Source: Bradyrhizobium sp. SZCCT0231
GTDB lineage: Bacteria > Pseudomonadota > Alphaproteobacteria > Rhizobiales > Xanthobacteraceae
DNA: 64,000 nt
Reading direction: 5' to 3'
Assembly (NCBI RefSeq): GCF_018130245.1
Contig: NZ_JAFCKP010000002.1
Span: 186,001 to 250,000 of the forward strand
The notes beneath the pieces were generated by a model. The model was not told where the DNA came from and made no database searches. It was given only the letters and a program-made list of their open reading frames with translations. A program made the position numbers and the translations under genes. Numbering within the stretch: the stretch's first letter is position 1; each line of letters begins with the position of its first letter. Below, piece after piece: positions 16,252 to 26,000 of this stretch.

Positions 16252-17580
16252 TTACGAGAAGAACGCGATCTTCTCGGCCTGGGTCATGCGGCGGATCGGG
16301 GCGAGCGGGTCGTTCGCCGGTGCGCGGGGGTTTCGCAGGATGCCGCTGGCGAGGATGGTGGCGCCGAGCGAGGGCTCGGGCAAGGGCGCGGACAGGGGCG
16401 AGGGCATCGGCAGCGTCGCGGTCGGCGCTGCCGCGAATGATGCTGCGGCCGCCATGGCCGGGGCCTGCTGCTCCATCACTTCGGCGGCGGCTTCCGCAAT
16501 GGCGTCGGTGAGGCGCGCGAGCGAGTCCAGCGCGATCGGTGCGTCCGCGGCGGGCTCCTCGGCGACGGCTGCGACGACCGGCTCGGCTGCGATCGGCTCC
16601 GGCAGCGCGGCGGCAACCGGCGTTGCGATCTCCGAGGCCATCGGTTCCGGCGTTGGCGCGGCCATCTCGACCGGCTCGATGATCTCGTCGAAATCAGGAT
16701 CGGGCGCGGCCATCTCCAGCGCGATCGCATCGAGGATGGCTTCGTCCTCCGCTTCCGCAGCGGCGTCGAGCGCGACCGCGTCGCTTGCCTCAGTCGAGGC
16801 AGCCGCGTCAGTGGCCGGCTCTTCAAACGAGACGCCTTCGAGCTCGGCATCATCAGGCACGACATTGTCGAGCGCGGCGTTTGCGGCGGAGATCCGGCTT
16901 TCGGCTGCGATCTCCTGCGGCGTCTCCGTAAAGGCCACGGGCGCTTCGCTGGCCATCGCCGCAGGCGCCGTCTCGACAGGCGAGGCTTCTGCGACGGATG
17001 ACGACGCCTCCTGCGCCGGGGCCGGCGCGGCCTGCGGCGTTGCGCCGCCGTCCAGCTGCTCGACCCGATCCTTCAGCAGATCGAACGCAGCCTCGAGCTC
17101 GACGCGAGGGTCGAGGGTCGAGATATGTCCGCAGGCGGCCTCGATCGAGGCGAGCTGCGAATCAATGAGGTCGCAGATTCGCCCGTCGGCGCCGATCTCG
17201 CGCCAGCGCCAGGAGATCTCCTTGATGATGCGCACCCCGCGCGGGATCGGCGCGAGGCTGGCCTCGATCGCCGCGGGATCGAACGCCGCGATCGCGATCG
17301 TCTCGGCCTCGCGGATGGCGCGGCGGATCTCGACCAGCGCCTCGGGCAGGCGGTCCTCGACGACGGGTTGCCGCTGTGCCGCAAGGGTTTCCTCGATTCT
17401 GGCGACTGCATCCAGCACCATGCTCGTGTCGGCATTGCGGTTGCGCTTGGCGTATTCGCCGAGGAACCAGCGGCCGCGCGCGGTCTCCATGAAGGCTTCG
17501 CGGATCGCGTCGTAATCCTGCTCGTTCGGCTCGGCCGCGCGGGCAGACATGGGCGAGAGGGCGAATGCTTCGTTGGCCAT
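16252..17580 (-). CDS. Ala/Glu/Pro-rich hypothetical protein with conserved helical N-terminus
   Basis: A 442-residue cytosolic protein. Residues 1-190 are helical and look conserved: an AIREAFMETARGRWFLGEY motif near residue 30, then segments suited to a four-helix bundle. Residues 200-400 are an Ala/Glu/Pro-rich disordered linker. The last 30 residues, ending PLAPIRRMTQAEKIAFFS, are again conserved-looking and could be a peptide ligand. The N-terminal part reminds me weakly of CheZ-like proteins in alphaproteobacteria, but the QDxTxQ catalytic motif is not seen, so I leave it unassigned. The start at 17580 (MANEAFALSP) is chosen over 17628. It is divergent from the MFS gene across 75 nt. 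Confidence 0.65.
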   Translation of the reverse strand: MANEAFALSPMSARAAEPNEQDYDAIREAFMETARGRWFLGEYAKRNRNADTSMVLDAVARIEETLAAQRQPVVEDRLPEALVEIRRAIREAETIAIAAFDPAAIEASLAPIPRGVRIIKEISWRWREIGADGRICDLIDSQLASIEAACGHISTLDPRVELEAAFDLLKDRVEQLDGGATPQAAPAPAQEASSSVAEASPVETAPAAMASEAPVAFTETPQEIAAESRISAANAALDNVVPDDAELEGVSFEEPATDAAASTEASDAVALDAAAEAEDEAILDAIALEMAAPDPDFDEIIEPVEMAAPTPEPMASEIATPVAAALPEPIAAEPVVAAVAEEPAADAPIALDSLARLTDAIAEAAAEVMEQQAPAMAAAASFAAAPTATLPMPSPLSAPLPEPSLGATILASGILRNPRAPANDPLAPIRRMTQAEKIAFFS

Positions 17581-17655
17581 GACAATCTCGTCGCGCAAAT
17601 CAGTGCGCGTTACTGTAACGATCACCACGATATCGACCGAATCGCAATTGGTTTG

Positions 17656-18858
17656 ATGCAGTCCGAATCACAAATCCCCATCGCGGCAGCGCAGAAGCGG
17701 CGATTCGCCGTGAACCTCGCTGTGTTCTATTCGGCCTTCTTCGCGGTTCTGGGCACGCATATGCCGTTCTTCCCGGTGTGGCTGAAGGCGATCGGCGTGG
17801 ACGCGGCCTGGATCGGCCTCATCAACGCGCTGCCGGCGATCGCGCGCTTCACCACGCTGCCGCAGGTCACGGCCTTTGCCGAAAAGAGACATGCCATTCG
17901 CGCCGGCATCATGGTGTCGGTGCTGGCGACGGCGATCGGATTTTCGGCCGTCGGCCTGCTGCAGCAGCAGCCGCCGCTAGCGCTGTTCCTGGTCTACGCG
18001 CTGACTTGCATGATATGGACGCCGACGATGCCGCTGACCGACGCCTATGCGCTGCGTGGCGTTGCCCGCTACGGGCTCGACTACGGACCGTTGCGGCTGT
18101 GGGGCTCGGCCGCGTTTGCGGCCGGCTCGCTCGCCTGCGGCTATCTCGTCGACGTCATCGCACCGCGCGACCTGATCTGGGTCATCGTGGCGTGGGCCGT
18201 CGTTGCGGTTCTCGCCAGCCTGCTGCTTCAGCCGCTCGACGATCTCGGGCGGAGGACGCCGGAGCGGCATGCCGGCAAGGCGCTGCTGCGCGATGCCGGC
18301 TTCTGGGCCGTGATCGCATCGGCGGCGTTGATCCAGAGCAGCCACATTGCCTTCTACACCTTCTCGGCCATCAACTGGCAGCTCCATGGCATCAGCGGGC
18401 TGACCATTGCGGCGCTGTGGACGCTGGGTGTGATGGCCGAGATCGTGGTGTTCGCGCTGTCACCGCGCTTCTCGCTGCATCCGTCCACGCTGATGGCGAT
18501 CGGGGGCTCGAGCGCCGTGCTGCGCTGGATCGTCACCGCCAGCGAGCCGCCGCTCGCGCTGCTCGCGATCGCCCAGCTCGGCCACGGCTTCAGCTTCGGC
18601 ATGACCATCCTCGGCACCATGAATCTCCTGGTGCAGCGTGTGCCCTCGCATCAGATCGCGCGCGGGCAGGGCTATTATGCCGCCTGCACAGGGTTGCTCG
18701 GCGCGGCGACCTCGATCGCATCAGGCGCGATCTATGCCCGCATCGGTGATGGTGTCTATTACGTCATGGCCGCGATGGCCGCTGCCGGTGCGATCCTGAT
18801 CTGGTCGGCGCGGCATCGCCTTACGGCTCAGCCCCAGAGCGAAGCGTCCGGCGGATAG
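17656..18858 (+). CDS. MFS transporter, HcaT-like (MFS_1_like family)
   Basis: A 400-residue major facilitator with about 12 predicted membrane helices. The N-terminus reads FYSAFFAVLGTHMPFFPVWLKAIG, the signature of the 3-phenylpropionate permease (HcaT)-like branch, followed by WTPTMPLTDAYAL and YGPLRLWGSAAF. The C-terminal half has the conserved GHGFSFGMT and GQGYYAA segments. The substrate is unknown; HcaT homologues are often annotated as transporters of small organic acids. The start at 17656 (MQSESQIP) is the first ATG beyond the divergent hypothetical gene. Its 3' end overlaps the convergent epimerase gene by 31 bp. Confidence 0.82.
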   Translation: MQSESQIPIAAAQKRRFAVNLAVFYSAFFAVLGTHMPFFPVWLKAIGVDAAWIGLINALPAIARFTTLPQVTAFAEKRHAIRAGIMVSVLATAIGFSAVGLLQQQPPLALFLVYALTCMIWTPTMPLTDAYALRGVARYGLDYGPLRLWGSAAFAAGSLACGYLVDVIAPRDLIWVIVAWAVVAVLASLLLQPLDDLGRRTPERHAGKALLRDAGFWAVIASAALIQSSHIAFYTFSAINWQLHGISGLTIAALWTLGVMAEIVVFALSPRFSLHPSTLMAIGGSSAVLRWIVTASEPPLALLAIAQLGHGFSFGMTILGTMNLLVQRVPSHQIARGQGYYAACTGLLGAATSIASGAIYARIGDGVYYVMAAMAAAGAILIWSARHRLTAQPQSEASGG

Positions 18859-19823
18859 ACCAGGCTGCCGTCATAACGCAGGCCGTGGTCGCGGTCGCGC
18901 GCCAGCAGCAACGGCCCGTCGAGATCGACGAAGCGCGCCTGCGGCGTCACCAGCATCGCAGGCGCCATCGAGAGCGAGGTCGCGACCATGCAGCCGATCA
19001 TGATCTCGAAGCCGAGCGCTTGGGCGGCATCGGCCATGGCAAGGGCCTCGGTGAGGCCGCCGGTCTTGTCGAGCTTGATGTTCACGGCATCGTAGCGTTC
19101 GCGCAAGGGCGCGAGCGAGGAGCGGTCGTGCACGCTCTCGTCGGCGCAGACCGCGAGCGGGCGCCTGATCCGCGCCAGCGCCTCGTCCTTGCCTGCCGGC
19201 AGCGGCTGCTCCACCAGGGTGACGCCGGCTGCGGCGCAGGCGGCGAGATTGTGCTCCAGATTGGCCTCGGTCCAGGCCTCGTTGGCATCGACGATCAGCT
19301 CGGATTCGGGGGCGGCCTTGCGCACCGCCGCGATCCGCATTGCATCGCCGTCGCCGCCGAGCTTGATCTTGAGCAGCGGCCGGTGCGCGGCCTTGGCGGT
19401 CGCCGCGGCCATGGCCTCGGGCGTCCCTAACGAAATCGTGTAGGCCGTGGTGCGCTCGCCCGGGACCGGGCGGTCCAGCAGGTTCCAGGCCCGCAGGCCG
19501 GCCGCCTTGGCCTCCAGGTCGATCAGGGCACAATCCAGGGCGTTGCGGGCCGCACCGGGCGGCATGGCGGCCTGGAGGGCCTGCCGCGTCATCCCGCCCG
19601 CCACGGCCTCCTGCATGGCCTGGATGGCGGCCAGCGTCGCCTCGGGCGTCTCGCCGTAGCGGGGATAGGGCACGCACTCGCCGCGGCCGGTCAGGTCGTC
19701 CCGGCTGACCTCCGCCACGACCGTCACGGCCTCGGTCTTGGCCCCCCGGCTGATGGTAAAGCTGCCGGCGATCGGGAAGCGCTCGATTCGCGCCGCCAGA
19801 GACACAAGTTTGCTGGAAGTCAT
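18828..19823 (-). CDS. Enolase-superfamily epimerase (DgcA/dipeptide epimerase-like)
   Basis: A 331-residue enzyme of the muconate-lactonising/Ala-Glu epimerase branch of the enolase superfamily. The catalytic lysines are visible in LKIKLG and in the C-terminal NIKLDKTGG; metal ligands lie in IVDANEAW, LVEQPL and CADES. Family members epimerise L-Ala-L-Glu-type dipeptides during peptidoglycan recycling or racemise N-acetyl-glutamate (DgcA). Without a neighbouring peptidase or deacylase I cannot choose between them. The gene's end overlaps the MFS gene end by 31 bp in convergent orientation; its start is 134 nt from the divergent mla operon. Confidence 0.8.
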   Translation of the reverse strand: MTSSKLVSLAARIERFPIAGSFTISRGAKTEAVTVVAEVSRDDLTGRGECVPYPRYGETPEATLAAIQAMQEAVAGGMTRQALQAAMPPGAARNALDCALIDLEAKAAGLRAWNLLDRPVPGERTTAYTISLGTPEAMAAATAKAAHRPLLKIKLGGDGDAMRIAAVRKAAPESELIVDANEAWTEANLEHNLAACAAAGVTLVEQPLPAGKDEALARIRRPLAVCADESVHDRSSLAPLRERYDAVNIKLDKTGGLTEALAMADAAQALGFEIMIGCMVATSLSMAPAMLVTPQARFVDLDGPLLLARDRDHGLRYDGSLVYPPDASLWG

Positions 19824-19957
19824 TTTGAACTCTGGCGAAATCTGAACCTGCTAGTTACCTCTAGCAACTAACATTAACCACTTGGGGATACCTTCTCTGG
19901 GTAAGGGCGCGTGCGCAACCATCTGATTTTCTCCGCCCCGGCACGGGAGCGGACATC

Positions 19958-21091
19958 TTGAATAGCGATCCGAAGCTGGAGCGGATTGCGAAGGGCAACG
20001 CGCTGGCACTCTGCGCCACCGGGACCTGGACCGCGAGCTTTGCGCCGGTCCTGGAGCGGATGGTGGCTGACGCCGAGAAGCTCGCCGGCAGTCCGCAAAG
20101 CATCTTCATCGACGTCTCCGAGGTCGCCAAGCTCGATACGTTCGGCGCCTGGCTGATCGAGCGGCTGCGCCGCAGCCTGACCAAAGGACCCGTCGAGGCG
20201 CAGATCGCGGGGCTATCGGCCAATTATTCCAGCCTGGTCGACGAGGTGCGGCGGGTCAGGGCGACGGCCGTGGTCGACAGCAGCCCGATCACCATCACCG
20301 GCATGCTGGAGCAGATCGGCCGGGCCGTGGCCGGCGTCGCCGGCACGGTGGCAGGCCTCGTCGACATGCTCGGCGCCGTGCTCGCGGCGGGTTTTCGCGT
20401 CCTGATCCATCCGCGCTCGTTCCGCCTGACCTCGACCGTCCACCACATGGAGCAGGTCTGCTGGCGCGCGGTGCCGATCATCGTGCTGATCACCTTCCTG
20501 ATCGGCTGCATCATCGCGCAACAGGGTATTTTCCATTTCCGCCGCTTCGGCGCCGACATCTTCGTCGTCGACATGCTCGGCGTGCTGGTGCTGCGCGAGA
20601 TCGGCGTGCTCTTGGTCGCGATCATGGTCGCGGGCCGCTCCGGCAGCGCCTACACCGCCGAGCTAGGCTCGATGAAGATGCGCGAGGAGATCGACGCGCT
20701 GCGCACCATGGGCTTCGATCCGATCGAGGTCCTGGTGCTGCCGCGCATGATGGCGCTGGTGCTGGCGCTGCCGATCCTGGCTTTCCTCGGCGCGATGGCC
20801 GCGCTCTATGGCGGCGGTCTGGTTGCCTGGCTCTATGGCGGGGTCCAGCCGGAGGCCTTCCTGCTGCGCCTGCGCGACGCCATCTCGATCGACCATTTCA
20901 TCGTCGGCATCGTCAAGGCGCCGGTGATGGCCGCCGTGATCGGCATCGTCGCCTGCGTCGAGGGGCTCGCCGTGCAGGGCAGCGCGGAATCGCTGGGTCA
21001 GCACACCACGGCGTCGGTGGTGAAGGGCATCTTCTTCGTCATCGTCATGGACGGCGTGTTCGCCATCTTCTTCGCCTCGATCGGGATGTGA
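19958..21091 (+). CDS. mlaE: MlaE-type ABC transporter permease with N-terminal STAS-like domain, TTG start
   Basis: A 377-residue permease of the Mla phospholipid transport system in the inner membrane. Residues 1-120 look like a STAS domain fused to the permease, the role played by separate MlaB in enterobacteria: note IFIDVSEVAKLDTFGAWLIERL. Residues 150-377 are the MlaE permease, with VAGRSGSAYTAELGSMKMREEIDAL, the motif that contacts the ATPase, and five or six membrane helices. The likely start is TTG at 19958, preceded by GGGAGC at normal spacing. It begins a three-gene operon mlaE-mlaF-mlaD that moves phospholipids between the membranes. Confidence 0.9.
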   Translation: MNSDPKLERIAKGNALALCATGTWTASFAPVLERMVADAEKLAGSPQSIFIDVSEVAKLDTFGAWLIERLRRSLTKGPVEAQIAGLSANYSSLVDEVRRVRATAVVDSSPITITGMLEQIGRAVAGVAGTVAGLVDMLGAVLAAGFRVLIHPRSFRLTSTVHHMEQVCWRAVPIIVLITFLIGCIIAQQGIFHFRRFGADIFVVDMLGVLVLREIGVLLVAIMVAGRSGSAYTAELGSMKMREEIDALRTMGFDPIEVLVLPRMMALVLALPILAFLGAMAALYGGGLVAWLYGGVQPEAFLLRLRDAISIDHFIVGIVKAPVMAAVIGIVACVEGLAVQGSAESLGQHTTASVVKGIFFVIVMDGVFAIFFASIGM

Positions 21092-21864
21092 CGATGGCTG
21101 GCGAGATTCAAAATCCCATCATCCGCGTCCGCGACATCACCGTGCAGTTCGGCGCGACGCGCGTGCTCGATGGCCTCAACCTCGACGTCAAGCGCGGTGA
21201 GATTTTGGGATTTGTCGGCCCCTCGGGCGCAGGCAAGTCCGTTTTGACGCGCACCATCATCGGTCTGGTGCCGAAGGTCGCAGGCTCCATTGAAGTGTTC
21301 GGCGTCGACCTCGATTCCTCCAGCACGTCGCAGCGCCGCAACGTCGAGCGGCGCTGGGGCGTGCTGTTCCAGCAGGGCGCGCTGTTCTCCTCGCTCACCG
21401 TGCGGCAGAACATCCAGTTTCCGATGCGCGAATATTTGCGCGTCTCGCAGCGGCTGATGGACGAGATCACCATGGCCAAGCTCACCATGGTGGGCCTCAA
21501 GCCCGAGGTCGCCGAGCGTTTCCCGTCCGAGCTGTCCGGCGGCATGATCAAGCGCGTGGCGCTGGCGCGCGCGCTGTCGCTCGATCCCGACCTCGTCTTC
21601 CTGGACGAGCCGACCTCGGGCCTCGATCCGATCGGCGCCGGCGACTTCGACGAGCTGGTCCGGACGCTCCAGCGCACTTTGGGGCTGACGGTTTTCATGG
21701 TAACCCACGATCTCGACAGCCTTTACACCGCGTGTGACCGCATCGCCGTTTTAGGGAACGGTAAGATCATTGCGGCAGGGTCGATCGCCGACATGCAGGC
21801 CTCGCAGCATCCCTGGCTGAGGCAGTATTTCCATGGCAAGCGCGCCCGCGCGGTCATGGGTTAA
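21088..21864 (+). CDS. mlaF: ABC transporter ATP-binding protein MlaF
   Basis: A 258-residue ABC ATPase that powers the MlaE permease. It has Walker A (GPSGAGKS near residue 46), Q-loop (LFQQGALFSSLT), signature motif LSGGMIKRVALARAL, Walker B (LVFLDEP) and the switch histidine in VTHDLDS. The LSGGM signature and FSSLTVRQNIQFP are typical of MlaF/Mkl ATPases. The GTG at 21088 overlaps the mlaE stop in a GTGA arrangement that implies translational coupling; an ATG two codons further on (21094) is an alternative start. Confidence 0.93.
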   Translation: MTMAGEIQNPIIRVRDITVQFGATRVLDGLNLDVKRGEILGFVGPSGAGKSVLTRTIIGLVPKVAGSIEVFGVDLDSSSTSQRRNVERRWGVLFQQGALFSSLTVRQNIQFPMREYLRVSQRLMDEITMAKLTMVGLKPEVAERFPSELSGGMIKRVALARALSLDPDLVFLDEPTSGLDPIGAGDFDELVRTLQRTLGLTVFMVTHDLDSLYTACDRIAVLGNGKIIAAGSIADMQASQHPWLRQYFHGKRARAVMG

Positions 21865-21903
21865 GTGGCTGGGTTGAGAGCTGGGTTGTAGCCGGAGCAC
21901 CTG

Positions 21904-22776
21904 ATGGAAACGCGGGCGAATTACGTATTGATCGGCTCGTTCACGCTGGCGGTGATCGCCGCCGCGATCGGCTTCGTGCTGTGGTTTCAGTCGCTGCACA
22001 CCACCAAGCAGCGCAGCCCCCTGCGCGTCGTGTTCGAGGGTCCGGCGGCGGGCCTGCGCAACGGCGGCAGCGTCAATTTCAACGGTATCAGGGTGGGCGA
22101 GGTGGTTTCGGTGAAGCTGGACAACCCGCGGCGGGTTGTCGCACTCGCCATGATCGAGAACAATGCCCCGATCCGCAAGGACACCCTGGTCGGCCTCGAA
22201 TTCCAGGGCCTCACGGGCGTCGCCGCCATCTCGCTCAAGGGCGGCGACGAGGCCGCGCCGGCGCCGCCGCTCGACCAGGACGGCATCCCGACGCTCACGG
22301 CCGACCCCAACAAGCTCCAGGACGTCACCGAGGCGATCCGCGCCACGCTGCAGAACGTCAACAAGATCGTCGCCGACAATCAGGAATCGGTGAAGAACTC
22401 GCTGAAGAACCTCGAGGCCTTCACCAATTCGCTGGCGCGCAACTCCGAGAAGATCGACGGCGTGATGGCCAAGGTCGACGGCGTCATGCTCAAGGCCGAC
22501 AGCCTCATGCTCGGCCTCAACACGCTGGCCGGCGGCAAGGACGGCGGCGAGCTGTTCCAGGCGGTGAAGTCGATCCGCGAGCTGGCCGAGGATTTCGACA
22601 AGCGCTCCGGCGCGTTGATGGCCGACGGCCGCCGCACCCTCGGCGACATCAGCCGCGCCGTGAACAATTTCGACCGCAACCCGACCCGCGTGCTGTTCGG
22701 CGCCAGCAACTCATCGCAGCCCGCCCCGCCGCCCGAGCCGCCGAAGCCGGCATCCGCCCCGAGCGGCAGGCGGTAG
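21904..22776 (+). CDS. mlaD: MCE-domain lipid-binding protein MlaD
   Basis: A 290-residue MCE protein anchored in the inner membrane by one N-terminal helix (residues 7-29), with a periplasmic MCE domain (about 40-115: PLRVVFEGPAAGLRNGG..., FNGIRVGEV) that forms hexameric rings carrying lipid. A long helical region (about 130-255) and a Pro-rich tail follow. The tail is longer than in E. coli MlaD (183 residues) and may reach across the periplasm. It lies 39 nt after mlaF in the same operon. No periplasmic carrier MlaC or outer-membrane lipoprotein gene follows; a terminator and a repeat element do. Confidence 0.92.
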   Translation: METRANYVLIGSFTLAVIAAAIGFVLWFQSLHTTKQRSPLRVVFEGPAAGLRNGGSVNFNGIRVGEVVSVKLDNPRRVVALAMIENNAPIRKDTLVGLEFQGLTGVAAISLKGGDEAAPAPPLDQDGIPTLTADPNKLQDVTEAIRATLQNVNKIVADNQESVKNSLKNLEAFTNSLARNSEKIDGVMAKVDGVMLKADSLMLGLNTLAGGKDGGELFQAVKSIRELAEDFDKRSGALMADGRRTLGDISRAVNNFDRNPTRVLFGASNSSQPAPPPEPPKPASAPSGRR

Positions 22777-22810
22777 GAGCCACCACGTTTCCTTCATTGT
22801 CGCGCCAGGT

Positions 22811-22950
22811 CTCGTGTCCCGGACGCGCTGCAACGCTCTTCGCGTTGCTGCGCAGAGCCGGGACCCAGGGGCCGCGTGCTCCGTGGATGCATGGGCCCCG
22901 GCTCTGCAGCGCACCGCCGAAGGGGCGCTGCGCTGCGTCCGGGGCACGAG
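22811..22950. repeat. Interspersed repeat (family A), copy 2
   Basis: The ends read CTCGTGTCCCGGACGC and GCGTCCGGGGCACGAG, with GAGCCGGGACCCA and GGGCCCCGGCTC inside. It lies between mlaD and the terminator of two convergent genes. Confidence 0.85.
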
Positions 22951-22961
22951 CAAAACAAAAA

Positions 22962-22985
22962 CGGAGCCCGCAAGGGCTCCGTCTT
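22962..22985. terminator. Bidirectional Rho-independent terminator between mlaD and the giant coiled-coil gene
   Basis: A perfect 8-bp stem CGGAGCCC/GGGCTCCG with GCAA tetraloop (22962-22981) is flanked by AAAACAAAAA on the left (a T-run for the minus strand) and TCTTCATT on the right, so it can stop both convergent transcripts. Confidence 0.85.
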
Positions 22986-23016
22986 CATTCGCTATTCGCC
23001 ATTGGCGAGCTTCCGC

Positions 23017-26000
23017 TTACCCCAGCCGGCCCGCCGCATGCGCGAGCAGGGTGTAGACCAGCCCCGTCTCCGAGGTCAGGTGGCCGCGCAGCTCCTGCGG
23101 GCCGCGGCCGTCGCGGGCGACTTCGTCGAGCAGGCGCTCGAACTCGGCGACGTAGCGGTCGACCGTGCTCTTGAAGTTGCGGTCGGCGCGGTACTTGCGG
23201 GCGACCTCGTCAAAGGCCTTCTGGCCGGCGGGTGTGTAGAGGCGCTTGGTGAAGGCCTTGTTCTCGCCGCGCTGGTAGCGGTCCCACATCTCGGCGGCGA
23301 GGTTGCGGTCCATCAGCCGGCCGATGTCGAGCGACAGCGATTCCAGCGGATTGCTGCTCGCCTGCGGGGCCTGCGGCTGCGGCGCGGGTGCCGGGCGGCC
23401 ACGGGGAGCCTCACGGCCGGCCGGAGCGCCCTGGTTGGCATCGGTGCGGTTGAGCAGGTCCGACAGCCAGCCGTCACGGCCCTGGTCGTTGCTGGAAGGC
23501 GCAACCGGCGGCGCCTCGGTGCGGCGCGAGGGAGCCGGCATGCCGAGGTCCGGCGGCGGCAGCGTCGAGGCGCTGCCGGTGTCGCGCATGCGGGTCTCGG
23601 TCGCCCGGCCGCCGACAGCCGCCATCATCGGCTCTTCCTGACGCTGGACGGCGACGGAAGCGCGGCCCGCCGTGGTGACATCGAGCCCGCGGCCATGCTG
23701 GGCCACGATGCGGTTGAGCTCGGCGAGGGCCTCGATCTGGTCGACGATCACCTTGCGCATCTGCGCCGTGCTCTCGGCGGCCTCCTGCGGCATCTCGAGC
23801 ACGCCGCGGCGCAGCTCGTTGCGGGTGGCTTCGAGCTCGTTGTGCATCTCGAACGCCATCTGCTTCATGCTGGAGACGAGGTTGGTGAACTTCTCGGTCG
23901 ACTGCTTGAACATCGCATCCGCTTCGTCCGTGGTCTGGCGGTAGATGTCGTGCATCGCCTCGATGGTCTGGCGGTGCTCCTCCTCGGACGCCGCACGCAC
24001 CACCTCGAACTGGCGGGTGATCGCGGCCGAGCCTGCGCCGGCGGTCTCGGCGACGACGCGGGCGATGTCGCGGGCGCGCTCTTCGGCGGCCGCCAGTGAT
24101 TCATCGAGCAGGCCAGTGAAGCGCGACAGCCGCTGATCGAGATCGGCCGTGCGCAGGTCGATCGTGGTGACGAGCGATTCCAGCGCCTGCTTGCGTTCGG
24201 CGAGCGAGGCGGTGGTGTTCTTGTTGCTCTGCTCGACGACCTGCGCGGCCTCGACCAGCGCCTTGCCGTGCTTGTCGAACTGGGTCGACAGCTCGCCGAG
24301 ATCCTGGAGCGCCTTCGTGGTCTTGCTGTTGAAGACGTTGAGCTGCTCTTCCAGGTTCTGCGTCGCAGCGCCGTTGCGCGAGGTGACGTCGTTCATCGCC
24401 GAGACGAAGTCGGCGACGCGGGTCACCAGCGCCCGCTCGAGCGAGTTGAGGTTGTCGTGCGCGCCGGTCAGCACCTCCTGGAGCAGGATGTTGCCTTCGC
24501 GCAGGCGCTCGAACAGGGCGACCGTGTCGGTGCGCAGGATCTTGCTGGTCTCCTGCATCTCGGTGACGGCCGCGATCGAGACCTGGCGCGACTGGTCGAT
24601 CGCGGAACGCGAGGCCTGCTCGAGGTCCTTGAGCGACTTGCCGACCGCGCTTGTGGCGATCTCGCTCGCCGCGTTGATGGTGCGGGCGACTTCCGAGCCG
24701 TTGCCCATCATGGTCTGCGAGAAGGCCTGGCCGCGCGTCTCGATCGACTTCAGCGCGTCGGAGGTGACGCGGTCGATGTCGAGCGTGAGCTGGCTGGTCT
24801 TGGAGCCGATCGCGTCGACCAGCGCGCCGCGCTTGGCGTCGATCATGTTCGACAGACGGTCGGCCTGCTGCTGCACATAGGTGACGATCTCGTCGGTCTT
24901 GCCGGTCATGGCCTGGCCGAAGCTGGAGCTGGCGGCGAGCACCGAGCGCTCGACGTCGGCCGAGCTCGACTTGACCCGCGAGCTCGCCTCGTTGGAGGCG
25001 GAGATCAGCGCGTTCTGGGCGTTGAGCGCGCTGGTCTGGATGTCGTTGGTCGCGTTGGCGGTGGCCGCGCTCAGCGTACGCTCGATCTCGGTCGAGATCG
25101 TGCGGATCTGGCTCGCGGCGTCGGCCGAGGTCGAGGTCAGCGAGATCTGCGCCTCACGCGCGCTGTTGAGGATGGTCGAGGCGGTGTCGGCGCCGACCGC
25201 GGTCAGCGTGCGCTCGATGTCGGTGGTCAGCGACTTGATCTGGCCCGCCGCATCGGTCGAGGCGGAGATCAGCGAGCCCTGGGCCTCGCGAACGCCGCTG
25301 GTGAGCGCCTCGATGGTGGCGCCGCCGGCGGTTGCCAGAGCGCGCTGCATTTCGGCCGCGAGCGAACGGACCTGGCCGGTCTGTTCGGCCGAGACCGCGA
25401 GCAGGGTGCTCTGGGCGTCGCGGGCGCTGGTGGTGATCGTCTCGGCGGTCGACTGGCCGACCTGCGAGAGCGAACGATGCACCTCGGCCGCGAGCGACTT
25501 GACCTGGCTCGCCGCATCCGAGGACGCCGTGACCAGCGTGCTCTGGGCCTCGCGGGCGCCGCTCATGATGGTCTCGGCCGTCGAGGTGCCCGCCATCGTG
25601 AGCGAGCGCTGCACGTCCGAGGACAGCGCCTTGATCTGGTTGGCGGTCTCGGTCGAGGCCGCGATCAGCGCGCTCTGCGCATCGCGGGCGCCGGCGGTGA
25701 TCGATTCCGCCGTGGTGGTGCCGGCCAGCGACAGCGACCGCTGCACGTCGGCGGTGAGCGCCTTGACCTGGCTCGCCGCATCCGAGGACGCGGTGACGAG
25801 GGTGGTCTGCACCTCGCGGGCGCCGGCCAGGATCGAGGCTGCGGTGGCGGAGCCTGCCGCCGACAGCGTGCGTTCGACGTCGGCCGCGAGCCCCTTGATC
25901 TGGTTGGAGGCCTCGCCCGATGCCGCAACCAGCGTCGACTGCGCTTCGCGGGCGCTGGTCAGGATCGAGTTCGCCGAACCGGTGCCGACCGCAGTCAGCG

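Noticed and set aside
19858-19895. CtrA half-site (TTAACCA) before the mla operon
   Set aside because: Only a single incomplete half-site; too common by chance to report as a site.
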